This document shows positions 26,017 through 33,854 of a stretch of DNA of 51,343 nt, piece after piece. This DNA comes from an uncultured Clostridia bacterium. Lineage in GTDB: Bacteria; Bacillota; Dehalobacteriia; UBA4068; CALXSR01. The DNA lies in the NCBI GenBank assembly GCA_944391215.1, contig CALXSR010000019.1:1-51343 (forward strand), read 5' to 3'. Position 1 is the stretch's first letter; the number at the start of each line of letters is the position of its first letter. A model generated the notes under the pieces. That model was not told where the DNA came from, did not search any database, and saw nothing but the letters and a program-made list of their open reading frames with translations. A program made the translations under genes and the position numbers.

Positions 26017-26715
26017 TTATATCGCATAATTGCGAGCGCCAAAAATAGCGCTGCCTACTCTAACAATATTTGCCCCTTCCTCAATAGCGATCGGATAATC
26101 GCCGCTCATTCCCATAGAAAGATATTTCATCTCGCTTTTGGGTAATTGCATTTGACAAATTTGTTCTTTCAATTCCCTTAATTGCCGAAAAACCGGTCTT
26201 ACTTCTTCCCCTCTTGCCGCAAGCGGGCCAATGGTCATCAGCCCTTCCACATGGATATTCGCAAAATCTTGCATCGCAATCATAAAATCTTTTACTTCTT
26301 CTATCATCAAACCAGACTTACTGTCTTCCTTGGCAAGATTTACTTGTACCAAAGCCGGTAAAACAATATTTTTGGCGGCCGCCCTTTTTTGAATTTCCCG
26401 CGCCAATTCTAAGCGGTCAAGAGAATGTAATAAGGCTACTTTATCTATCATATATTTTACCTTGTTCGTTTGCAAATGTCCAATCAAATGCCAAGAAACA
26501 GGCCCTGGTACCAAATCGAATTTTTCAACCAGTTCCTGCACTTTATTTTCGCCCAAATCATGCGCGCCGGCCGCTACCGCTTCTTTTAATAAGGAAACCG
26601 GTTTGGTTTTACTAACCGCCACTAATTTTATGTATTTTGCCGCATGCACACTGTTTTCTTGCGCTCTGCCAATTTGTTCTTGCACCATTTTTAAATTTGC
26701 TGCAATATCAATCAT
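26017..26715 (-). CDS. YggS family PLP homeostasis protein
   Basis: This 232-residue single-domain alanine-racemase-fold protein binds pyridoxal phosphate. The lysine lies in IKLVAVSKTKPVSLLKEAV; GENKVQELVEK, WHLIGHLQTNKVKYM and VQVNLAKEDSKSGL follow. The C-terminal phosphate loop is LSMGMSGDYPIAIEEGANIVRVGSAIFG. The family controls free PLP and amino-acid pools and is not a racemase. The start overlaps the stop of the HlyD-like gene (TAATG), so translation is coupled. B. subtilis YlmE is the match. Confidence 0.93.
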   Translation of the reverse strand: MIDIAANLKMVQEQIGRAQENSVHAAKYIKLVAVSKTKPVSLLKEAVAAGAHDLGENKVQELVEKFDLVPGPVSWHLIGHLQTNKVKYMIDKVALLHSLDRLELAREIQKRAAAKNIVLPALVQVNLAKEDSKSGLMIEEVKDFMIAMQDFANIHVEGLMTIGPLAARGEEVRPVFRQLRELKEQICQMQLPKSEMKYLSMGMSGDYPIAIEEGANIVRVGSAIFGARNYAI

Positions 26716-27761
26716 TAAAAATACACCTTCTGTCCTTCTTTGGCCCGTTCCGGATTCGTAATTATAGGCGTAGAAGTATTTAAACTTGCCCCATCCAAAG
26801 GTTGAATCACCACTTGTTCTCCCACTTGGCTGACAATTTCAATTTCCTGCCAAGCAATTTTATTTTTTTTAACCACCATAATACGCGGTTTTTGCGCCTC
26901 GTCATAACAAATCGCAGAAACCGGCGCCAAATAGCCCTTCCACGAATCCAATACCAAACTGCATTTTTGCAAGCGGTCGCTCAAAGCTAGGTTTTTCGCC
27001 GTACGAATTTCGAAGAGCACTTGTCTGGTCTCTCCATTATCCTTAACTTGCATAATACTGGCCTTTTCCGCAATCGCATTCGGAAAATGCAACTGAAAGG
27101 AAGTCCCCTCCGTCATTTCCGGCCAACTACTTCTTTGCGGTATTTCTAAATAGACATAAATCTCTCTTAAATTATCAATCACCTTTACGGAATCCAACCG
27201 GTTTTCTATGACAATATCGCCGTTTTGCTCCTGCTTATCTTCTTCTTTTTCTTTATTTTCTTTCTTATTCGTTTGGGTTTGCGCTTGTTCTGCTGCTTCT
27301 TTTTGGGTCAAAATATTTTTTAATACTTCCGATAGGGAAATTTGTTCCCAGCAGCCCGGCTTTAAAGACCCCTCCAAGCCGTCTATTTTATAAGAAACCA
27401 TACCGGCAAAAGGCGCTCGCAGATTTTGCTTATTACCGCTAAACCCAGCAGATGCAATTACTTGACCATTGGCAGCCCGTTCGCCCTCTCCTACAATAGG
27501 AGAAAGTACACTACTTCCGGATCCGGATACAATTTGCTCTGTTTTAATCAATAAAGCGTCCGTTGTAATCTGGTCTTCTAATACGCCGTATTGCAAATAA
27601 GTATAATCTAATAATTTACTAGCAAAATACTCTTTTACCGGTTGGTAACCAGTAAACACAACCAAAGCAATAAAAAGATAAATTAAGATATCAAGCGTTT
27701 TCCGTCTTTTTTTACGTACTGTTTTTTTCCGTTTAGGAGATGGAACTGATGAATTTCCCAT
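26715..27761 (-). CDS. HlyD-like membrane-anchored adaptor protein
   Basis: This 348-residue protein has a basic N-terminus (PKRKKTVRKKRRKTLD), one membrane helix (ILIYLFIALVVFTGY), then a biotinyl-lipoyl-like half domain (IVGEGERAANGQVIASAG; LRAPFAGMVSYKIDGLE). A low-complexity acidic linker (NKKENKEKEEDKQEQ) and a C-terminal beta region complete it. The architecture matches HlyD-like proteins found directly upstream of yggS in many Clostridia. No partner ABC transporter is nearby, so a cell-envelope role linked to division is inferred. TAGGAGA precedes the start. Confidence 0.75.
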   Translation of the reverse strand: MGNSSVPSPKRKKTVRKKRRKTLDILIYLFIALVVFTGYQPVKEYFASKLLDYTYLQYGVLEDQITTDALLIKTEQIVSGSGSSVLSPIVGEGERAANGQVIASAGFSGNKQNLRAPFAGMVSYKIDGLEGSLKPGCWEQISLSEVLKNILTQKEAAEQAQTQTNKKENKEKEEDKQEQNGDIVIENRLDSVKVIDNLREIYVYLEIPQRSSWPEMTEGTSFQLHFPNAIAEKASIMQVKDNGETRQVLFEIRTAKNLALSDRLQKCSLVLDSWKGYLAPVSAICYDEAQKPRIMVVKKNKIAWQEIEIVSQVGEQVVIQPLDGASLNTSTPIITNPERAKEGQKVYF

Positions 27762-27802
27762 GCGATCTCCTACCTTAATTTATTATTTTTTATAACTTTG
27801 TT

Positions 27803-27832
27803 ATTATACCACTGAAAAGGAATGGAAGGCAA
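27803..27832 (-). promoter_or_regulatory. Promoter of the HlyD-like/yggS/sepF/yggT unit
   Basis: Minus-strand TTGCCT (27827-27832), an 18-nt spacer and TATAAT (27803-27808) with an upstream TG precede the ribosome binding site. Confidence 0.6.
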
Positions 27833-27877
27833 GCTAAAGCACACGCTTTCTCTGTGTTTTATTTCTACATAATTCAA

Positions 27878-27912
27878 CAAAAAAACAAGCCGCACCTGCA
27901 TAACGACTTGCT
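27878..27912 (-). terminator. Terminator of nrdG
   Basis: Minus-strand CAAGTCG and CGGCTTG pair around an 11-nt loop and are followed by seven Ts. It ends the nrdRDG unit. Confidence 0.7.
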
Positions 27913-27928
27913 TTTTGTTTCCCTCTTT

Positions 27929-28435
27929 TTATGAAAATTGGTATTCCATAATTTGGCCGCTGGCCAAGCTTTTTGCCACATCAATCACCCTTTGGTTCGT
28001 GCTTCCCCGAAAAGGAAGCGCTAAATTTTTTTGCGCTTCCAGAAAAGGGCCTTCTATCACCAACCAAAGTTGATCTAAAAGCTCCTTTAAAGCATCCTCC
28101 TTCTTTTGTTTTTCCAGCACCTGTTCCCAAGTATAGCCGGTATATAAAATAACGTCTTTTTGCATAGCCTTCGCCCCTTTGGTTAACTGCAAAACTGCTT
28201 CTGTTTGCGCCAAAGGTTCTCCCCCGGATAGCGTTAAACCACGTACTAGAGGATTTTTTCCCAGTTGCTCTAGCAAATCTTCCGTTTGTTTTAACTCCCC
28301 ACCATCAAATGCATGCGTTTGGGGATTATGACAACCTGGGCAATGATGCGGACATCCTTGGGTAAATACCACATAACGAATACCGGGCCCATCCACTACG
28401 CTTTCCTTCACTATGCCTGCAATCCGTATTTCCAT
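27929..28435 (-). CDS. nrdG: Anaerobic ribonucleotide reductase activase
   Basis: This 168-residue radical-SAM enzyme installs the glycyl radical on NrdD. The [4Fe-4S] motif is FTQGCPHHCPGCHNPQTH (C-x3-C-x2-C), preceded by the VDGPGIRYVVF strand. The SAM-binding region is GLTLSGGEPL, and the ILYTGYTWEQVL strand follows. Length and motifs are normal. It follows nrdD by about 105 nt, and AAGGAG lies upstream of the ATG. Expression should follow the upstream NrdR-controlled promoter. Confidence 0.95.
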   Translation of the reverse strand: MEIRIAGIVKESVVDGPGIRYVVFTQGCPHHCPGCHNPQTHAFDGGELKQTEDLLEQLGKNPLVRGLTLSGGEPLAQTEAVLQLTKGAKAMQKDVILYTGYTWEQVLEKQKKEDALKELLDQLWLVIEGPFLEAQKNLALPFRGSTNQRVIDVAKSLASGQIMEYQFS

Positions 28436-28539
28436 GCTTCTCCTTCTTTCACTAGCGTCTTGTTTCTTTTCCCAATGCGCTCTAAGTTCTCTTTATCCAG
28501 CTCTCTTCATTCCGCTTTTCCGCCGGATTCTTTTCCTTT

Positions 28540-30576
28540 TTAAAGATGTGCTTTCCGATCCCTCAGTTCCGCCTTTTTAGCGTCATTAAAACGATCCACA
28601 GTACTAAAATAACCGGTAATCCTACGCACGCGACGAATCGCACCGCCGCCGCATACTGGACATTCATCTTCTGGAATTAAGCCTTGATAATTGCAAGAAA
28701 GACAGAAATCAATTGGGAAGTTAATGCCGGCATACCCCATATCGCAGTTTTTCATATGGCGTAAAATGGTTTCTAATGCTTCCGTATTGTGTTCTAACGG
28801 AGAAGCCAACTCCACATAACTGATATGACCAGCATTACAATATTTATGGTAAGGCCCTTCTAAAGCCACTTTATCAAACATAGAAATTTCGTATCCTACC
28901 GGCACATGGAAGGAATTGGTATAGTACTCTTTATCCGTAACCCCCGCTATTTTACCATATTGTTTAGTATCCATCCCAACAAAGCGGCCGGAGAGCCCTT
29001 CTGCCGGGGTAGCCAATAAAGTATAATTTAAATCATAGGCTTCGGCAAATTCATCAACTCGTTTTTTCATATGGCCAATGATTTCCAACCCCAGTTTTTG
29101 GGCGGCAGCACTTTCCCCATGATGATTTCCGGTTAAAGCGGTAAGCGTTTCTGCCAAACCAATAAAGCCAATGGACAAAGTACCATGCTTAATGGCTTCT
29201 TCAATGGGGTCGTTTTCCTTTAAATTATCGGAACCCAAATATAGTTTTTGTCCCATCAAAAAGGGCATATCCTTCACTTTTAAAGCACATTGTACCCGAT
29301 AACGATGGAACAGTTGCCGAGCTGTTAAGTCCATCATATTATCCAACAGGCGATAAAAAATATCCACATCTCCTTTGGACTGAATGGCCAAACGCGGCAA
29401 ATTGATAGAAGTAAAAGATAAATTTCCTCTTTTCTCGGTAATTTCCGGTCCTTTGCGGTTAGCCATAACGCGGGTACGGCAACCCATATAACTTACTTGA
29501 CTCCCGTATTCACGGTTAAAACTGGAATCCATAAAGCTAAAGGTAGGATTCATTCTTTTGGCCGCTACCCGCATGGCCAATTCAAATAAATCACGGTTGG
29601 GATCGCCAGGATTGAAATTAACGCCTTCCTTTAAACGGAAAATAATATTAGGGAAAATTGGGTTTTCCCCATGTCCTAACCCTTTTTCATAAGCCAAAAG
29701 CAAGTTGCGTGTTACTTTTCTAGCACCTTCGCTGGTATCCGCCCCAATATTCAAACTGGAAAAAGGCACTTGCGCGCCCGCCCTGGAGTGCATACTGTTT
29801 AAGTTATAAATTAAAGCTTCCATTGCCTGGAATATTTCTTCCTCATCGGCATTTTCCACAAAAGGAGCAATATCCGTATCAAAGAAAGGAAAACTTTGCC
29901 CGCCGTGCATATCATTTTGCGAGCTCTGTAAAATAATAGCCGCTAAAGCAGTCGCAGAACCGGGCCTTTTAGGAGGACGAATATAGCCGTGTCCATTGTT
30001 AAACCCTTTTTGCAGCAATTCACCCAAAGGGATTTGCACACAGGTTAATGTTTTACCGTAAAAATCCAAATCATGAATATGAATATCGCCTTGCCGATGC
30101 GCCTTAGAAAATTCCTCCGGAATCAAACGAGAAAGATAATATGTTTTGCTAGCAGCGCTGGCGATTTGCAACATTTTTGCCGAAGGAGAATTGCTAATAT
30201 TGGCATTTTCCCGACTGGTTTCCATTAAAATTTGCTCCACAGCATCCATAAGATCGGATTTTGCCGTCCGCACCCGATTTCGTTTATCCCGATACAAAAT
30301 ATACGCTTTGGCTATTTGGGCATATCCTTTTTCAATTAAAACGCGTTCTACCATATCTTGTACATCTTCAACGCTAAAAATATTATCCGCATATTTTTCT
30401 GCTACTTCAGTCAAAACCTGCTCGGTAATTTGTTCCGCCATATCTCTATTTTGTTCTATTTCACCATTGGTTGCAGCTGCCGCTTTGTATACGGCCTCGG
30501 TTATTTTATTTTTATCAAAAGGCACTAAACGGCCGTCTCTTTTTCTTATTTGCTGAAATTGCACCATATTTCCCAT
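28540..30576 (-). CDS. nrdD: Anaerobic ribonucleoside-triphosphate reductase
   Basis: This 678-residue class III reductase makes dNTPs without oxygen. An ATP-cone (residues about 1-95) begins VQFQQIRKRDGRLVPFDKNKI. The catalytic core includes GDIHIHDLDFY, QNDMHGGQSFP, FMDSSFN and MGCRTRVM. The C-terminal zinc site is CLSCNYQGLIPEDECPVCGG, and the glycyl-radical loop reads RVRRITGYFSTVDRFN (Gly in RITGY). Length matches the family. Possession of NrdD as the only reductase in view fits an anaerobe. It is cotranscribed with nrdR upstream and nrdG downstream. Confidence 0.97.
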   Translation of the reverse strand: MGNMVQFQQIRKRDGRLVPFDKNKITEAVYKAAAATNGEIEQNRDMAEQITEQVLTEVAEKYADNIFSVEDVQDMVERVLIEKGYAQIAKAYILYRDKRNRVRTAKSDLMDAVEQILMETSRENANISNSPSAKMLQIASAASKTYYLSRLIPEEFSKAHRQGDIHIHDLDFYGKTLTCVQIPLGELLQKGFNNGHGYIRPPKRPGSATALAAIILQSSQNDMHGGQSFPFFDTDIAPFVENADEEEIFQAMEALIYNLNSMHSRAGAQVPFSSLNIGADTSEGARKVTRNLLLAYEKGLGHGENPIFPNIIFRLKEGVNFNPGDPNRDLFELAMRVAAKRMNPTFSFMDSSFNREYGSQVSYMGCRTRVMANRKGPEITEKRGNLSFTSINLPRLAIQSKGDVDIFYRLLDNMMDLTARQLFHRYRVQCALKVKDMPFLMGQKLYLGSDNLKENDPIEEAIKHGTLSIGFIGLAETLTALTGNHHGESAAAQKLGLEIIGHMKKRVDEFAEAYDLNYTLLATPAEGLSGRFVGMDTKQYGKIAGVTDKEYYTNSFHVPVGYEISMFDKVALEGPYHKYCNAGHISYVELASPLEHNTEALETILRHMKNCDMGYAGINFPIDFCLSCNYQGLIPEDECPVCGGGAIRRVRRITGYFSTVDRFNDAKKAELRDRKAHL

Positions 30577-30631
30577 GGTTCCTTCTCCTTCTCCCTTATA
30601 AAATATAAAAACCCGATGTTACCGATCTTAT

Positions 30632-30702
30632 CCTATTTTCCATGCGTTGCTACTCATTTTATTTTCTTTTATCCATGATTGCATTCTTCCATCATAAAAT
30701 TT
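30632..30702 (-). repeat. Gene-end echo after nrdR
   Basis: A diverged copy of the nrdR 3' end, offset by 125 nt: ATTTTATTTTCTTTT at 30656 matches the same 15-mer at 30781. In translation IKENKMSSNAWKIG-stop parallels LQKENKISNDLPKK-stop. It lies in the spacer before nrdD. Confidence 0.8.
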
Positions 30703-30755
30703 CAAAAAGAAACGATCAAAACCGAATCTTCCCGATTATAAGCTATTTTTACAAT

Positions 30756-31238
30756 CTATTTTTTCGGCAGATCATTACTAATTTTATTTTCTTTTTGCAA
30801 ACGATTTAATTCTTCCATAAAAGTATGAATATCCTCAAATTTACGATAAACAGAGGCAAAACGAATATAGGCTACTTCATCAATAGCCCGCAGCCTGTCC
30901 ATAACCATTTCCCCAATCTCTTTTGACGGGACTTCTCGTTCCAAATAATTGCGTAAATCTCTTTCAATATCGGCAACCATTTGTTCTAAGACGCTAATCG
31001 GTACCGAACGCTTGTCACAAGCTTTAATCACACCGTTTAAAATTTTATTAGCGTCGAAAACTTCCCGCCGGTTATCTCTTTTTACAACAATCAAAGGGAT
31101 TTCTTCCACCCTTTCATAAGTAGTAAACCTTTTCCCACAACCCAAACATTCGCGGCGGCGGCGAATACATCTACCCTCTTCAACGGGACGGGAATCCAAT
31201 ACCTTGGAATCTTCGTGACCACAAAAAGTACAACGCAT
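30756..31238 (-). CDS. nrdR: Transcriptional repressor NrdR
   Basis: This 160-residue repressor has an N-terminal zinc ribbon (MRCTFCGHEDSKVLDSRPVEEGRCIRRRRECLGCGKRFTTYERVE, four cysteines). An ATP-cone follows (VVKRDNRREVFDANKILNGVIKAC) that reads dATP/ATP ratio, and a DEVAYIRFASVYRKFEDI tail. NrdR represses ribonucleotide reductase genes when dATP is high. Two box-like sites overlap its own promoter, so autoregulation together with nrdDG is likely. The last six residues (SNDLPKK) are unlike most family members and are the ones echoed downstream. Confidence 0.95.
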   Translation of the reverse strand: MRCTFCGHEDSKVLDSRPVEEGRCIRRRRECLGCGKRFTTYERVEEIPLIVVKRDNRREVFDANKILNGVIKACDKRSVPISVLEQMVADIERDLRNYLEREVPSKEIGEMVMDRLRAIDEVAYIRFASVYRKFEDIHTFMEELNRLQKENKISNDLPKK

Positions 31239-31299
31239 ATTGCCCTCCTTATCTTACTATCCATAAAAAAATAAAAGCAGCCCGCAAGCAAGCCGAAAT

Positions 31300-31352
31300 G
31301 GCTTATATCTTGTGTGCTCTTTTATTCTACTACGCTATATATAGTATGTCAA
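31300..31352 (-). promoter_or_regulatory. nrdR-nrdD-nrdG promoter with two NrdR boxes
   Basis: A sigma-A promoter TTGACA-17-TAGAAT reads on the minus strand (TTGACA at 31347-31352). The first NrdR box (31332-31347, ACGCTATATATAGTAT) lies in the spacer. A second, weaker box (31300-31315; minus-strand ACACAAGATATAAGCC) lies 32 nt away centre to centre, near the likely start point. The known consensus is ACAC(A/T)ATATAT(A/T)GTGT, usually in pairs about three turns apart. Confidence 0.85.
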
Positions 31353-31404
31353 TAAAGATTCCTCATAAATCCTTGCGATCAACCCTCTGGATGGTACGAT
31401 AGGG

Positions 31405-31728
31405 TTAGCTGATTTCCCAATTTTGGGTATATTCGATCTCTTCTACCATTTCTCCCTTTTCCTCTTTCGTTTCTTTCCCTTTTGGCTTGGCAAAATGGTT
31501 TAATTCCACCAAAACCACATCAAGCCCTATTTTTTTTATTTTAGACCAATCTAAAATAATATCTTCATTCCGGCCCAAAAAGTGAAACATGCGGTTTGGT
31601 CCAGGTAAAATTAAAGCCATAATTTTTCCTTCATTTAAATCCACTTCAATATCTTTTACCGGTCCTAATTTTTTACCATCTATCACATTTACAATATCTT
31701 TATGCCTTAAATCAGAAATACGAAACAT
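31405..31728 (-). CDS. YlmC/YmxH family sporulation-associated PRC-barrel protein
   Basis: This 107-residue protein begins MFRISDLRHKDIVNVIDGKKLGPVKDIEVDLNEGKIMALILPG, a PRC-barrel pattern typical of the YlmC/YmxH group. It continues DIILDWSKIKKIGLDVVLVEL and ends in a charged, glutamate-rich tail. These proteins are found in spore-formers and are annotated as sporulation proteins without a proven mechanism. I chose MFRISDL because TAGGAGGTG lies upstream; the longer frame is not needed. It sits between the LysR terminator and the nrdR promoter. Confidence 0.8.
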   Translation of the reverse strand: MFRISDLRHKDIVNVIDGKKLGPVKDIEVDLNEGKIMALILPGPNRMFHFLGRNEDIILDWSKIKKIGLDVVLVELNHFAKPKGKETKEEKGEMVEEIEYTQNWEIS

Positions 31729-31761
31729 GACCAACACCTCCTAGTTTCAATAATATGATAC

Positions 31762-31792
31762 AAAAAAAAATTCTTGCCTAAAGCAAGAACCT
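31762..31792 (-). terminator. Terminator after the LysR gene
   Basis: Minus-strand GTTCTTGC-TTTA-GGCAAGAAT is followed by a run of eight Ts. It closes the LysR transcript just before the ylmC promoter region. Confidence 0.8.
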
Positions 31793-31804
31793 TTTTCTAT
31801 CTTT

Positions 31805-32018
31805 CTTAATTTAAAATACCTTACAGCAAAACTTTTCTTTTCTTTCGGAATTAAAAAAAACCTGCGGCAAAACTTTTCCGTTCTTTTTAAAATTTACAGT
31901 TAGAATTTACACTACCCTTGAGCAATAATTTTTCTTCCTGTTTCTAAATTTAAAACACCCATACGGCACAAAACTTGCCTTGCCTTTCAGTATCTTGCCG
32001 CAAGCATTTTCTTACTCT
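31805..32018 (-). repeat. Gene-end echo: several decayed copies after the LysR gene
   Basis: Fragments beginning ATTTAAAA or ATTAAAA followed by (G/C)GGCAAAACTT(T/G) occur near 31809, 31850 and 31948. They resemble the LysR 3' end (ATTTAAAACATCTTTT at 32025). On the coding strand one reads GVLNL, against the true end DVLNP-stop. The spacing is irregular (about 41 and 98 nt). Confidence 0.5.
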
Positions 32019-32957
32019 TTAAGGATTTAAAACATCTTTTAAAATAGAAATAAAAGCCAAAGCCGGGGCTGATAAATAACTCTCTCGGCGATAAAACACC
32101 ACAGTTTCCCGTTTTGGACGGCTATTTTCTAAATAATAATAATAAGGATGTTCCGCAAAATTGCCGTAACGCACTAAGGAATATGGCATAAAGGAAACGC
32201 CAATACCTGCTAATACCATATGATGCGCTGCTGCGATGCTCCGGTTTTCTAAAATACTCCAAGGGGTAAAACCGGCATCTTTGCATAATGTTTGCGCCAC
32301 TTTATGTAAATCCTGATCTGGCTGTAACAAAACAAAAGGGCTTTCCTTAAATTCTTTTAAGTTGATGGTAGCAAAATTCCGGCTTTGCGGTAAAGAGTTC
32401 CGCTCCTCTTCGCGATAATATTTATGATTCAGCTCGTATTGCGGCGGTACCGCTAATAAAATATCCTCACTAATAATAGGAATATAACTAAACTCATTTT
32501 CGCGAATTGGTAAAGAAGAAACGATAATATCAATTTCTCCTTTGCGCGCTAAATCTTCTAATTCTGTTTTAGAAGTTTTTTCCACCAAAACAATTTGAAT
32601 CCCCGGGAATTTTTGATAAAAAATCGGGAAAACGCTTGGAATTAAATAAGCGCAACGATAAGGAGAAAGCCCAATTATCAAACGACCTTTCTTTAAATCA
32701 GCAACGTCAGCAATTTTCTGATTGAGTTGTCGATTTAAGTCTAAAATTTTGCGTGCTGTTTCGATATAAAGTTCACCGGCATAAGTAATTTGAATAGGTG
32801 TACTCGTGCGGTCGAACAATTCCACCCCCATTTGTTGTTCCAAATTTTGGATATATTGACTTAAAGAGGGCTGGACAATAAATAATTTTTTAGCCGCTTT
32901 AGAAAAGCTTCTTTCTTCCGCTACAGCCAAAACATATTGCAGCTGCCGCAAATTCAT
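32019..32957 (-). CDS. LysR-family transcriptional regulator
   Basis: This 312-residue regulator has a winged-helix domain at residues 1-60 (MNLRQLQYVLAVAEERSFSKAAKKLFIVQPSLSQYIQNLEQQMGVELFDR). The effector-binding LysR_substrate domain spans about 90-300 (GRLIIGLSPYRCAYLIPSVFPIFYQKFPGIQIVLVE; later GIGVSFMPYSLV). I chose the ATG at 32957 because AGGAGGTG precedes it. The neighbours (YlmC, spoIIR) give no regulon, and no divergent target gene lies upstream, so the inducer is unknown. It has its own promoter and terminator. Confidence 0.85.
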   Translation of the reverse strand: MNLRQLQYVLAVAEERSFSKAAKKLFIVQPSLSQYIQNLEQQMGVELFDRTSTPIQITYAGELYIETARKILDLNRQLNQKIADVADLKKGRLIIGLSPYRCAYLIPSVFPIFYQKFPGIQIVLVEKTSKTELEDLARKGEIDIIVSSLPIRENEFSYIPIISEDILLAVPPQYELNHKYYREEERNSLPQSRNFATINLKEFKESPFVLLQPDQDLHKVAQTLCKDAGFTPWSILENRSIAAAHHMVLAGIGVSFMPYSLVRYGNFAEHPYYYYLENSRPKRETVVFYRRESYLSAPALAFISILKDVLNP

Positions 32958-33023
32958 TTTCAGTGCACCTCCTATCAATAGAAAAAACCTATCTTAAAAT
33001 AAATTTTCCTTATTTCATTCTAT

Positions 33024-33052
33024 AAAATAACATATATCATAAGAGAAAGCAA
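33024..33052 (-). promoter_or_regulatory. Candidate promoter of the LysR gene
   Basis: Minus-strand TTGCTT (33047-33052), a 17-nt spacer and TATTTT (33024-33029) lie between the spoIIR terminator and the LysR ribosome binding site. Confidence 0.45.
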
Positions 33053-33073
33053 TGCATAATAAATGTATAATAT

Positions 33074-33099
33074 AAAAAATGCGTCAAAAGACGCATTTC
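33074..33099 (-). terminator. Terminator of spoIIR
   Basis: Minus-strand ATGCGTC-TTTT-GACGCAT is a perfect 7-bp stem followed by a T-run, 41 nt past the spoIIR stop. Confidence 0.85.
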
Positions 33100-33139
33100 T
33101 ATTTCATTCCCTTTATTCCTATTTTCGCTTCTTTCCACT

Positions 33140-33781
33140 TTATTTTTCTTCATAGAAAACCGGGCCGCTTGTAATAACCGCTAAATCATCATCATTTGGG
33201 CGAAACACTTCCACTGCTTTCATTTTTACGGTTAAATAGCCGCCTGTTGCGGCTACTTCCCCTTCCGTTAGGCCATTTTCTGCGGGCGCCTGCGCAATAT
33301 TGCCGGTAATATCAACAAAACATAAAGGAGGAAATAAAACGCACCACCAGTTTTTTCCCTTGGCCTCCCCCAATCGAATCCGCAAAGCTTCATAATTACC
33401 GGCAGGCAAAACAAATTCTCCATAGCTTTTGGTCGGGAAATTAAAATGCCCTAATTCAGCGTGCACATCATAATCGACCGCGCCGGCTAAAACATTTTTT
33501 GCTACAGCTTCTATTTCTGGTATTTTACTGGCAATCATTTTCCTTGCCTGGTCCGCGTCCTGTTCTAATTCCAAATCAGCCGCCAAATAATCGATTACGG
33601 CATCCCGAACTTTTAATTTTAATTGCTGATCATAAGGAGAATCGCTATTGGCGATCACATGGAAACGGATCAAATGCTCGCCAGGTAATTTACTTTCATT
33701 CAATTGATAATAACCAAACCCAACACATCCAATCAGGAGCAAAAGGGCTGTCATTGCATAAAAATGTATTTTTTTATTCAT
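33140..33781 (-). CDS. spoIIR: Stage II sporulation protein R
   Basis: This 213-residue secreted forespore signal triggers SpoIIGA to process pro-SigE in the mother cell. An N-terminal signal segment (FYAMTALLLLIGCVGFGYY) precedes the conserved LIRFHVIANSDSPYDQQLKLKVRDAVIDYL region. GNYEALRIRLGEAKGKNWWCVLFPPLCFVD covers the core. All parts are present, with a moderately long C-terminus. It follows sigG by 73 nt, most of that an echo of the sigG end, and probably shares the sigma-F promoter. Confidence 0.93.
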   Translation of the reverse strand: MNKKIHFYAMTALLLLIGCVGFGYYQLNESKLPGEHLIRFHVIANSDSPYDQQLKLKVRDAVIDYLAADLELEQDADQARKMIASKIPEIEAVAKNVLAGAVDYDVHAELGHFNFPTKSYGEFVLPAGNYEALRIRLGEAKGKNWWCVLFPPLCFVDITGNIAQAPAENGLTEGEVAATGGYLTVKMKAVEVFRPNDDDLAVITSGPVFYEEK

Positions 33782-33810
33782 ATTAATCGTGTCCTTCTTT
33801 CTTCTCTCAG

Positions 33811-33854
33811 GCTATCCATGTTTTTTAAATGGGCCCAAATTCCCTTTCCCCAAG
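33811..33854 (-). repeat. Gene-end echo after sigG
   Basis: A 43-nt diverged copy of the end of sigG, directly downstream. Plus-strand CTATCCATGTTTTTTAAATG parallels TTATACATGTTTTTTTAAAT, with about three quarters of positions shared. The copy translates LGKGNLGPFKKHG-stop against LEKGALAYLKKHV-stop. A stop codon is kept (TAG for TAA). Confidence 0.88.

Noticed and set aside
28436..28539. Echo of the nrdD end before nrdG
   Set aside because: Only isolated matches such as GGCGGAA; not enough to claim a copy.
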